From: JBGTLW01 sp041743835
GTDB taxonomy: Bacteria; Planctomycetota; Phycisphaerae; Phycisphaerales; Phycisphaeraceae
Assembly (NCBI GenBank): GCA_041743835.1
Contig: JBGTLW010000178.1
Coordinates: forward strand, 1-15,186
Direction: 5' to 3'
DNA: 15,186 bases
The translations under genes and the position numbers were made by a program. The notes beneath the pieces were generated by a model. It had not been told where the DNA came from. It saw only the letters and a program-made list of their open reading frames with translations, and searched no databases. The number at the start of each line of letters is the position of its first letter. Position 1 is the stretch's first letter. This document shows, piece after piece, positions 6,333 through 15,186 of this stretch.

Positions 6333-6365
6333 CAAGGGGTCTGTGTCGTGCTCACCGGGTGAGGC

Positions 6366-8915
<2,550 letters not shown>

Positions 8916-8978
8916 GTGTGTGTCCCATTCCTTGGGTAAGCGGTCGGTCTGTCCCTCGAATCCTAGGCAGGCAAGGTC

Positions 8979-9021
8979 CGTCGGCAAGGCCCACCAGCTA
9001 GATTATCGGGGCTTGCCGACG
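8979..9021. promoter_or_regulatory. 10-bp inverted repeat across the clpC promoter, probable operator
   Basis: CGTCGGCAAG (8979-8988) and CTTGCCGACG (9012-9021) are perfect arms separated by 23 bases; after a G-G mismatch, three more inner pairs (CCC/GGG) extend the symmetry. The right arm lies between the -35 and -10 of the clpC promoter and the left arm lies just past the expected start of transcription. The full palindrome would not be in the clpC RNA, so a DNA operator is likelier than an RNA hairpin. An extra half-site, GGCAAGG, lies at 8970-8976. Confidence 0.65.
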
Positions 9022-9030
9022 ATCTGGCAA
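9002..9030 (-). promoter_or_regulatory. Sigma70-type promoter of clpC
   Basis: On the minus strand TTGCCA (9030-9025) and GATAAT (9007-9002) are each one base from consensus and exactly 17 bases apart. Transcription would begin near 8995, leaving a leader of about 80 bases before the ATG at 8915. I see neither CIRCE (TTAGCACTC-N9-GAGTGCTAA) nor a CtsR tandem GGTCAAA site. Confidence 0.75.
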
Positions 9031-9110
9031 ACCACCGCAATCTTTTTGCAAGCTCTGTGCCATATCCCCTGCATCGGTTCAATCCACGTGCCGGCTCGCA
9101 TAGTCGCATT

Positions 9111-9163
9111 ATCGGCAGGCGCAGCCCGCAGGATTGGCAGGTCGGCACACCGCGCCTGCCGAT
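9111..9163. promoter_or_regulatory. 12-bp inverted repeat upstream of the fucosidase promoter, probable operator
   Basis: ATCGGCAGGCGC (9111-9122) and GCGCCTGCCGAT (9152-9163) are exact inverted arms 29 bases apart. Between them are related copies TTGGCAGG (9133-9140) and TCGGCA (9142-9147). The right arm ends eight bases before the -35 of the GH95 promoter. The core TCGGCA is shared with the inverted repeat over the clpC promoter, suggesting one regulator for both or a duplicated site. Confidence 0.6.
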
Positions 9164-9171
9164 CCCGCTGC

Positions 9172-9199
9172 TTGACCCGTGCGCCGGAGACTGTCTAAT
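9172..9199 (+). promoter_or_regulatory. Sigma70-type promoter of the GH95 gene
   Basis: TTGACC (9172-9177) and TCTAAT (9194-9199) are each one base from consensus with a 16-base spacer. Start of transcription would be near 9206, about 22 bases before the ATG at 9228. The Shine-Dalgarno site AGGAAAG (9218-9224) falls within that leader. The promoter overlaps and so argues against the in-frame ATG at 9198. Confidence 0.7.
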
Positions 9200-9227
9200 G
9201 CGTGCACGCTTTGCATCAGGAAAGTCT

Positions 9228-11510
9228 ATGCCCGCACCCTCAACCGCTCATCCCCAACGCAACACCATCCACCACACCGAGCCCGCCCGGCGGTTCGACC
9301 ATGGCTACCCCCTGGGTAATGGCCGACTGGGCGCGATGTTCTACGGGCAGCCCGGCTGCGAACGCATCACACTCAACGAAGACACCATCTGGGCCCGTCA
9401 GCCCGGCCGCTACTACAACCCCGCTGCGCGTGAGAACCTGCAAGAGATGCGCCGCCTGCTGATGGCGGGGCAGCCCCGTGAGGCGATGACGCTGGCCGAA
9501 GCCACCATGATGGGCACGCCCAACGACCTGCAACCCTACGAGGTGCTCGGCGAACTGGTGATGAACACGCCCGCAGACAGCCACGCGAAGCCAGCCGAGT
9601 ACCGCCGCGCGCTGGACCTGGACACCGCCATCGCTTCGTGCCGCTACATGCTGCATGACACGGTCAATACGCGGGAGGTGTTTGCCTCGGCTGCGGATCA
9701 GGTGGTCTGTGTTCGGTGGGAAGCGGAGCGGGGCGGCACCATCGAGACAATCCTCTACTTCGCACGCGACAGCGGCGCTGCGGTGACCGCGGATGGGCTT
9801 GGCCGACTCACGCTCGAGGGGCAGGCGGGCAAGCGCGGGACAAGCTTCTTCAGCGTCGCGCAGGTGATTGTGGAGGGCGGGACACTCAGCGCGACCAGTG
9901 AACGGCTGCACGTGCGTGGGGCCAGCAGCATCACCATCCTGATTGCCGCGGCCACGGATTATCGGGGCGATGCACCGCGGGTGCTGGCGGAGTCACAACT
10001 GGCTGCTGCTCTCGCCAAGGGTTACGCCAAGCTCCGCGAGGACCACATCCGCGAGCACCGCCGGCTGTACCATCGGGCCAGCCTGACACTGGGGCAGGCC
10101 GACGACGCAAACGCGGCCGTGCCCACGGATCAGCGGCTTGAACGGCTCAAGGCCGGGGGCGACGATCCGGCGCTGGCAGCGTTGTATTTCAACTTCGGGC
10201 GTTACCTGCTGGTCAGTTGTTCAAGGCCCGGCACGCTACCCGCCAACCTCCAGGGCATCTGGAATCATTCCCTAACCCCGCCGTGGAACTCGGACTTCCA
10301 TACCAACATCAACTTGCAGATGAACTATTGGCCAGCGGGCGTCACGAACCTGGACTGCTGCCACACGCCGCTGTTCGATTGGATGCGTGACACGCTGGTG
10401 CCCTCCGGCCGACAGACCGCCGCGCTTCACTACGGCATGCCGGGCTGGGTCGCGCACCACATCTCCGATCCCTGGGGCTTCTCCGTGCCGGGGAATGCCG
10501 CGACCTGTGGGCTGTGGCCCACCGGCGGGGCCTGGCTGTGCGACCACCTGTGGGAGCACTACCTGTTCACAGCCGATCGCGCGTTCCTCGAAGAGACGGC
10601 CTATCCCATCATGCGCGAGGCGTGCGAGTTCTTCCTCGCGTTCCTCGTGGAGGATGAGCACGGCCAACTGCTCTGCGGTCCTTCGAGCTCGCCGGAGAAC
10701 CGTTACTTCCTGCCCGATGGCTCGGTGGGTCACTTGTGCATGGGGCCCACGATGGACAGTCAGATCCTCCGCGAACTGTTTGGGCACACGACCGATGCGG
10801 CACGCGAGCTAGGGTGCGATGCTGACTTGGTGGCCCAACTGCTGCGGGCATCCGAGAAACTGCCACCCAACCAGATCGGCAAGCATGGCCAGATCATGGA
10901 GTGGCCGCAGGACTACGACGAGCCCGACCCGGGGCACCGCCACATCTCGCATCTGTTTGGCCTGCATCCGGGCACGCAGATCAGCCCCACCACAACGCCG
11001 GCGCTGGCGGCCGCGGCAACCAAAACCATCGAACGCCGCCTTGCTCACGGTGGTGGGCACACCGGCTGGTCGCAGGCGTGGATGGTCAACTTCTATGCAC
11101 GCCTGCACGATGCCGAGAAATCCCACCACGCGGTACACCGGCTGCTCACCAACTGCACCCTGCCCAACCTGTGGGACACGCACCCGCCCTTCCAGATCGA
11201 CGGGAACTTTGGCGGCACCGCGGGTATCGCTGAGATGCTGATTCAGTCGCACGACACCACGGCTGAGGGCATCCGTCTGATCGCCCTGCTCCCGGTGCTC
11301 CCCTCGGCCTGGCCCGAGGGGGAGTTCCGGGGCCTGCGGGCGAGGGGCGGGGTCACCGTGGATTGTGCGTGGAGTCAGGGCCGCATCACCGAGGCGAGCT
11401 TAACCGCCGACCGGGATATCACGGTCCACCTCGTCCTGCCCCGCCGCGAACCCAAGCCGATCTCCCTGACTGCAGGCAAGCGTGTAGCCATCGACCTTAA
11501 ATCGATGTAA
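9228..11510 (+). CDS. GH95 family alpha-L-fucosidase
   Basis: GH95 enzymes remove terminal alpha-linked L-fucose (typically Fuc-alpha-1,2-Gal) with inversion; some members act on L-galactose. The 760 residues show the N-terminal landmark GYPLGNGRLGAM (26-37) and TLNEDTIWARQPG, then the catalytic (alpha/alpha)6 region. By comparison with Bifidobacterium AfcA, the two water-positioning Asn are in HTNINLQMNYWPA (Asn360, Asn362), the acid Glu is in PSSSPEN (Glu490) and the last catalytic residue is Asp658 in FQIDGNFGGTAGIAEML. All are present. The His two residues before Asn360 matches AfcA and, as I recall, favours fucose over galactose. No signal peptide is visible, so it is probably cytoplasmic. 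ATG 9228 is chosen for its AGGA site and because the in-frame ATG at 9198 lies inside a promoter -10; that start would add ten residues. It is divergent from clpC, with no transporter or other fucose genes adjacent. Confidence 0.92.
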   Translation: MPAPSTAHPQRNTIHHTEPARRFDHGYPLGNGRLGAMFYGQPGCERITLNEDTIWARQPGRYYNPAARENLQEMRRLLMAGQPREAMTLAEATMMGTPNDLQPYEVLGELVMNTPADSHAKPAEYRRALDLDTAIASCRYMLHDTVNTREVFASAADQVVCVRWEAERGGTIETILYFARDSGAAVTADGLGRLTLEGQAGKRGTSFFSVAQVIVEGGTLSATSERLHVRGASSITILIAAATDYRGDAPRVLAESQLAAALAKGYAKLREDHIREHRRLYHRASLTLGQADDANAAVPTDQRLERLKAGGDDPALAALYFNFGRYLLVSCSRPGTLPANLQGIWNHSLTPPWNSDFHTNINLQMNYWPAGVTNLDCCHTPLFDWMRDTLVPSGRQTAALHYGMPGWVAHHISDPWGFSVPGNAATCGLWPTGGAWLCDHLWEHYLFTADRAFLEETAYPIMREACEFFLAFLVEDEHGQLLCGPSSSPENRYFLPDGSVGHLCMGPTMDSQILRELFGHTTDAARELGCDADLVAQLLRASEKLPPNQIGKHGQIMEWPQDYDEPDPGHRHISHLFGLHPGTQISPTTTPALAAAATKTIERRLAHGGGHTGWSQAWMVNFYARLHDAEKSHHAVHRLLTNCTLPNLWDTHPPFQIDGNFGGTAGIAEMLIQSHDTTAEGIRLIALLPVLPSAWPEGEFRGLRARGGVTVDCAWSQGRITEASLTADRDITVHLVLPRREPKPISLTAGKRVAIDLKSM

Positions 11511-11533
11511 CACGCAACACAGCAACCGCTCAG

Positions 11534-11558
11534 GCGTGAGGCCCGTCGAGGCCTGCGC
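11534..11558. terminator. Hairpin between converging GH95 and GH63-like genes
   Basis: AGGCC (11539-11543) pairs with GGCCT (11550-11554) around a six-base loop. After a small internal loop, GCG (11534-11536) pairs with CGC (11556-11558). It lies in the 71-base gap between two converging stop codons, so it could act for either strand. No T-run follows on either side; intrinsic termination is therefore uncertain. Confidence 0.4.
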
Positions 11559-11581
11559 ATCCTTCGCATAGCTGCTGAGGC

Positions 11582-14317
11582 TCACGGGTTTGGCGGGGCT
11601 TCGTGAGCGAGTTCTTCGAGGCACTTGATAATCAGGGCGGTCCACCCGGTCTGGTGCGAGGCTCCAAGGCCCCGGCCCGTGTCGCCGTGGAAATACTCGT
11701 GGAAGAGGACCAGGTCCTTGAACCCGGGCTGATCGCAGAAGCGGGCGTCCGGCCCGAGGCACGGCGGTGTGTCCCCGTTGGCTGTGACAAAAAGCCCCGC
11801 AAGGCGGCGTTGCAACTCCAACGCTATCTCCTTCAGGTTCATCAGGTTGCCGGACCCGGTCGGACACTCGACCTTGAGTCCGTCGCCATAGAAGTGGTAA
11901 TAGCGTTGCAGCGATTCGATCAGCAGGAAGTTGACGGGGAGCCAGATCGGCCCGCGCCAGTTCGAGTTGCCGCCGAACATGTAGGTGTCCGACTCACCGG
12001 GGGTGTATCGTACCTCGTGACGCTGGCCCTCCAAGTCAAGGACGTAGGGGTGCTTCTCGTGGTACTTGGACAGAGACCGGATGCCGTAAGGCGAGAGGAA
12101 CTCCCCCTCGTCGAGCATGTAAGCCAGCACGCGGAGCAGCCGATCCTTGGAGGGGATGGCCAGTAGGTAGCGGTCCTTGTCCACGCCATCGTGCTCCATG
12201 TATGACAGTTGCTTGGCAAGGTCCCGCCGGTTTTCGAGGAACCAGCGTGTACGCTTCTTGAATCCCGACAGCGTGTCGCGGTCGTGCCGCTCGATCACGG
12301 TCACCGCGATCAACGGCATCAAGCCGACAAGGGAACGGACCTTGAGCTTGATCGAGTGCTTCTGCTCCTTGTGCCAGATCTGGTCGTAGTAGAAGCCATC
12401 CTCTTCGTCCCACAGCCCCCCGCCGCCCAGGTGGTTCATGGCATCGGCGATCTGCACGAAGTGCTCGAAGAACTTTGACGCCATGTCGGAATAGCCAAAA
12501 TCCGTCTGCGCAAGCTCTACCGCCATGTCGAGCATGGTCAGGGAGTAGAACGCCATCCATGCGGTACCGTCGGCCTGCTCCAGGTGGAGGTCTTTGCCTA
12601 ATTCGATGTTGCGGTCGAACACGCCGATGTTATCCAGCCCGAGGAACCCGCCGCTGAACAGGTGGTTCCCGCCGGGGTCCTTGCGGTTGACCCACCATGT
12701 GAAGTTGAGCAGCAGCTTCTGGAATGCCCCGGCCAGGAACTTGCGGTCTCTCCCGCCGCGTGGGCCGGTCATCTTGAATACCCGCCAGCAGGCCCAGGCA
12801 TGGACCGGGGGATTCACATCGCTGAAGTTGAACTCGTAGGCCGGGATCTGCCCGTTGGGGTGCATGTACCACTCGCGCAGGAAAATGCTCAGTTGCCCCT
12901 TCGCGAAGTCCGGGTCGATCCCCGCGAACGGTAGCATATGAAACGCAAGGTCCCACGCGGCATACCACGGGTACTCCCACTTGTCGGGCATCGAGATGAC
13001 ATCGCGGTTAAACAGGTGACGCCAATCGCTGTTGCGTCCGGAGCGGCGCGACTTTGGCGGCGTGGGCATGTGCGGATCGCCATCGAGCCACACATCCGTG
13101 ATGTAGTGATAGAATTGCTTGGTCCACAGCAGCCCCGCGTAGGCCTGCCGGCTGACGCGCCGCTGAGCCGCGTCAAGCCCCGCAGCAAGCACAACCTCGT
13201 AGAACGCATTGCACTCGGCGATCCGCAAGTCGAAGACCGCATCAAAATCAGAGTCGAGGCAAGCCGTGCCATCGGTCGTTGCCGCGTCGGTGTCGAACAG
13301 CCGGAGATGGACAACCTGTGACTCACCCGCCCCAAGCGTGAGCCGATGCCAGACCCCCAGCTTGCTGCCGTAGCCCTTGGGGTTGATGGTGTCGGCCTTG
13401 CCGTGGATGATGTGGTCGTGTAAACCATCCTTGCACCATCTGGCAGCATTCTCCGTGTTCCAGAGCTTGCGGAAGTTGGTGTCGTTGTCGGTGAATAGCA
13501 GCTTTGGCTGCGAACCGTTGGGCGATGGGCCGACCTTCAGGGTGTAGTTGCCCAGCGTCTCGTGGTTGGTGATGACGGTGGCGTCGTCTTTCCGCTTCAT
13601 GTGCGGCTTGAGTGTGCAGCCCTCGTGCTCACACCCCCACACCCACGTGTTGCGGAACCAGAGTTGGGGGATCAGGTGCAGGTCCGCGCTGTCTGGGCCA
13701 TGGTTCGTGATCGTGAGCCGGATCAGCAGGTCGTTGTCGTCGGCCTTGGCGTACTCGGCCAAGACATCGAAGTACCGCCCCTCATCAAACACACCCGTGT
13801 CCGTGACCTCAAACTCAAGCGTGTGCTTGTCGCGTCGGCGGTTTTCCTCGGTGATCTGCTCATAGGGGAACGCGGCCTGGGGGTACTTGTAGAGGGCCTT
13901 GGCGTAGGAGTGGGTGGGTGTGGAGTCGAGGTAGTAGTAAAGCTCTTTCACATCCTCGCCGTGGTTGCCTTCGTGCCCCGTGAGTCCGAACAGCCGTTCT
14001 TTAAGGATCGGGTCCTTGCCGTTCCACAGCGCGACCGCGAAGCACAGCCGGCACTGCCGATCGGTAAACCCAAGCAACCCGTCTTCGCCCCAGCGGTAGG
14101 CCCGCCTGCGGGCGTGGTCGTGCGGGAAAGAGCCCCACACATTGCCATCGGCGGAGTAATCCTCTCGCACCGTTCCCCACTGCCGCTCCGCGAGGTAAGG
14201 CCCCCACCGCTTCCAGTTCTTCTTCCGGGCCGCGTCGTCAAGCAGACGCTGATGCTCCGCGCTGGCTGCGGGGCGAGACGGTTGAGACGCGGCACTGCTG
14301 GGAGCGGGTTCGGGCAT
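11582..14317 (-). CDS. GH63/MGH1-like glucosidase, large cytoplasmic form
   Basis: This 911-residue protein belongs to the bacterial family of about 900 residues with a GH63 / mannosyl-oligosaccharide-glucosidase-like catalytic domain. It is predicted to hydrolyse an alpha-linked gluco- or mannoside; the true substrate is not known. The N-terminal block is highly conserved in the family: NWKRWGPYLAERQWGTVREDYS (34-55), FPHDHARRRAYRWGEDGLLG (64-83) and GNHGEDVKELYYYLDSTPTHSYAK (117-140). A beta-rich middle follows, then the (alpha/alpha)6 barrel with WYAAWDLAFHMLP (451-463), FSDVNPPVHAW (498-508), GGNSNWRGPIWLPVNFL (782-798) and FHEYFHGDTGRG (872-883). Acid and base are probably Asp456 or Asp500 and Glu874, by rough analogy with YgjK. 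There is no signal peptide. ATG 14317 is preferred since the family block begins soon after; a GTG at 14386 and an ATG at 14377 are longer alternatives, and none has a Shine-Dalgarno site. It is divergent from the ABC gene. Confidence 0.85.
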   Translation of the reverse strand: MPEPAPSSAASQPSRPAASAEHQRLLDDAARKKNWKRWGPYLAERQWGTVREDYSADGNVWGSFPHDHARRRAYRWGEDGLLGFTDRQCRLCFAVALWNGKDPILKERLFGLTGHEGNHGEDVKELYYYLDSTPTHSYAKALYKYPQAAFPYEQITEENRRRDKHTLEFEVTDTGVFDEGRYFDVLAEYAKADDNDLLIRLTITNHGPDSADLHLIPQLWFRNTWVWGCEHEGCTLKPHMKRKDDATVITNHETLGNYTLKVGPSPNGSQPKLLFTDNDTNFRKLWNTENAARWCKDGLHDHIIHGKADTINPKGYGSKLGVWHRLTLGAGESQVVHLRLFDTDAATTDGTACLDSDFDAVFDLRIAECNAFYEVVLAAGLDAAQRRVSRQAYAGLLWTKQFYHYITDVWLDGDPHMPTPPKSRRSGRNSDWRHLFNRDVISMPDKWEYPWYAAWDLAFHMLPFAGIDPDFAKGQLSIFLREWYMHPNGQIPAYEFNFSDVNPPVHAWACWRVFKMTGPRGGRDRKFLAGAFQKLLLNFTWWVNRKDPGGNHLFSGGFLGLDNIGVFDRNIELGKDLHLEQADGTAWMAFYSLTMLDMAVELAQTDFGYSDMASKFFEHFVQIADAMNHLGGGGLWDEEDGFYYDQIWHKEQKHSIKLKVRSLVGLMPLIAVTVIERHDRDTLSGFKKRTRWFLENRRDLAKQLSYMEHDGVDKDRYLLAIPSKDRLLRVLAYMLDEGEFLSPYGIRSLSKYHEKHPYVLDLEGQRHEVRYTPGESDTYMFGGNSNWRGPIWLPVNFLLIESLQRYYHFYGDGLKVECPTGSGNLMNLKEIALELQRRLAGLFVTANGDTPPCLGPDARFCDQPGFKDLVLFHEYFHGDTGRGLGASHQTGWTALIIKCLEELAHEAPPNP

Positions 14318-14323
14318 AGGTGG

Positions 14324-14329
14324 ATGATA
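14324..14329 (-). promoter_or_regulatory. -10-like hexamer just before the GH63-like gene
   Basis: On the minus strand TATCAT (one base from TATAAT) ends six bases before the ATG at 14317. There is no recognisable -35 partner and no Shine-Dalgarno site between it and the start. If used, the transcript would begin at or next to the ATG. Confidence 0.35.
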
Positions 14330-14430
14330 TCGCGGCGTGAAGGATTCGCAGGCGAAGCCCGTTGCATGGCCAGGCATCGTGTTCACATCGTGATCTGGTC
14401 ATCGGCAAAACCCAGAGTTGTGGTCCAACC

Positions 14431-14436
14431 TATAAT
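14431..14436 (+). promoter_or_regulatory. Consensus -10 element just before the ABC transporter gene
   Basis: A perfect TATAAT ends nine bases before the ATG at 14446. The -35 region (about 14407-14413) is AAAACCC and does not match consensus. The bases between TATAAT and ATG are CCTACCTCC, which is not a Shine-Dalgarno site. Transcription from here would begin within about three bases of the start codon. Confidence 0.5.
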
Positions 14437-14445
14437 CCTACCTCC

Positions 14446-15186
14446 ATGCGATCACGAGAGACCAGCCGACAAAGATTCACGTTCTACAAGAAGCAACTGA
14501 AAGCCCGCCTCCGAGGGGAGACCCCGCCCCCATCGCGCAGAGGTCAGTCCACGCCCAGGAAGCCGCGATCGCGCTCAGCCTTCGCGTTGTTCACCGCGTT
14601 TATGGGCATGCTCAGGGGTCACCGCGCGGTGCTTGGACTGTCGATCGGTGCGCTCACAGCCTCCACCTTGATCGGCCTGATCCCGATCTACGCCCCCAAG
14701 ATTGTGGTAGACAGCGTGCTGGGCGACAAGCCCGTCGCCTCGTGGCTGTCGTCGTTGCTCCCGCCGACGGAGCAGCCCCGGCAGTTGCTGGCGGTGCTGG
14801 CGGTCACGGTGGTCGTCCTTACCTGCATTGCCGTCGCCATCGGGCTGTGGGGCAGGTGGCAGGCCACGCGCGTGAGCAAGCGGTTGCAAGTGGAGGTCCG
14901 CAAGGACGCCTTCGACCACGCGGCCAGGCTGCCGCTGCATCGCGTGCAAGAGCTCAAGTCAGGCGGGGTTGCGGGCATCCTGCGCGACGATGCGGGCGCG
15001 GTGGGCGGGCTCATCTTCGAGATGCTCTACAACCCCTGGCGTGCGATCGCGCAGTTGGCGGGGTCGTTGGTGATCCTTATGTTCGTGGATTGGCGGCTGC
15101 TGCTGGGCGCGATGATGGTGCTGCCGGTGGTCTGGGTTACTCACAGGACCTGGATATCACGGATACGCCCGATGTTCCACGATGTG
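14446..15186 (+). CDS. ABC transporter, transmembrane part of an exporter (3' end cut by window)
   Basis: The first 247 residues are present and the frame runs off the right edge. They form the transmembrane half of a type I ABC exporter (MsbA/BmrA-like), which uses ATP to move a substrate out of the cytoplasm or flip a lipid. A basic Arg/Lys/Pro-rich extension (1-45) precedes hydrophobic spans at about 61-84, 114-135 and 203-232. Between them is the intracellular loop, RVSKRLQVEVRKDAFDHAARL (142-162), followed by GGVAGILRDDAGAV (173-186), matching the usual motif in which Arg, Asp and Val mark the second intracellular coupling region. The ATP-binding domain would lie beyond 15186. The extension resembles that of planctomycete ABC exporters, supporting ATG 14446 although it has no Shine-Dalgarno site. 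The substrate cannot be told. Confidence 0.9.
   Translation, partial: MRSRETSRQRFTFYKKQLKARLRGETPPPSRRGQSTPRKPRSRSAFALFTAFMGMLRGHRAVLGLSIGALTASTLIGLIPIYAPKIVVDSVLGDKPVASWLSSLLPPTEQPRQLLAVLAVTVVVLTCIAVAIGLWGRWQATRVSKRLQVEVRKDAFDHAARLPLHRVQELKSGGVAGILRDDAGAVGGLIFEMLYNPWRAIAQLAGSLVILMFVDWRLLLGAMMVLPVVWVTHRTWISRIRPMFHDV

Noticed and set aside
6135..6362. 75-codon plus-strand frame and its minus-strand counterpart between clpC and the HDOD-GGDEF gene
   Set aside because: They run through the clpC terminator stem, have no ribosome site and look non-protein-like.
8916..8987. 24-codon upstream extension of clpC
   Set aside because: ClpC proteins begin at MFERFT; the extension has no family resemblance and lies in the promoter-leader region.
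9057..9227. Longer N-termini of the GH95 gene (starts at 9057 or 9198)
   Set aside because: The region carries an inverted repeat and a near-consensus promoter whose -10 overlaps the ATG at 9198; the ATG at 9228 has its own AGGA site.
9228..14317. Polysaccharide utilisation locus around the two glycoside hydrolases
   Set aside because: The genes converge rather than forming an operon, and no SusC/SusD, sulfatase, regulator or sugar importer is visible in the window.
14318..14386. Longer N-terminus of the GH63-like protein (GTG 14386 or ATG 14377)
   Set aside because: No ribosome site at either start and the added residues are not family-like; kept only as alternatives.
14402..14408. Another TCGGCAA half-site in the GH63/ABC spacer
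   Set aside because: A single half-site without an inverted partner; the hexamer also occurs inside genes here, so it is not evidence of regulation on its own.

Overview
The window reads as bacterial chromosome of high G+C content, most likely from the Planctomycetota and perhaps class Phycisphaerae. This rests on overall protein style, on the basic N-terminal extension of the ABC transporter, on G-rich non-coding repeats of a kind I associate with that group, and on patchy use of Shine-Dalgarno sites. It is an inference from memory, not from a search. I see no rRNA, tRNA, CRISPR array, transposase or integrase. Most of the window is ordinary chromosomal genes; the less ordinary signals are in the spacers.

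Layout. The left edge (1-68, minus) holds the first codons of an exported protein. A G-rich repeat-bearing spacer follows (69-329), then an unrecognised 112-residue gene with a GTG start (330-668, minus), then a gene-poor stretch (669-938). Next is a minus-strand pair, smpB followed by an MFS transporter gene (2594 down to 939). A divergent spacer with a good promoter leads to asd (2703-3803, plus) and a DUF1275/YoaK membrane protein gene (3845-4555, plus), separated by a perfect 10-bp hairpin. Converging on these is an HDOD-GGDEF signalling gene (4590-6083, minus). Upstream of it lies clpC (6366-8915, minus), which ends in a clear intrinsic terminator. clpC is divergent from a GH95 alpha-L-fucosidase gene (9228-11510, plus). 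That gene converges on a large GH63/MGH1-like glucosidase gene (11582-14317, minus), which is divergent from the start of an ABC exporter gene cut by the right edge (14446-15186, plus).

How the genes relate. smpB (ribosome rescue, tagging proteins for proteolysis) and clpC (ATP-dependent unfoldase) both serve protein quality control but are in separate transcription units. asd makes aspartate semialdehyde for the lysine/diaminopimelate, threonine and methionine branches. The two glycoside hydrolases lack visible signal peptides, so they probably act on imported or internal sugars. No carbohydrate-uptake system is visible beside them; the substrate of the partial ABC exporter is unknown.

The most interesting region is the 312-base clpC/fucosidase spacer. 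A perfect 10-bp inverted repeat has one arm between the -35 and -10 of a good clpC promoter, and a perfect 12-bp inverted repeat sits just upstream of a good fucosidase promoter. Both are built on a TCGGCA core. This looks like a two-operator control region that resembles neither CIRCE nor CtsR boxes. A second theme is genes whose -10-like hexamer lies only 6-9 bases before the ATG with no Shine-Dalgarno site, suggesting leaderless or near-leaderless mRNAs.
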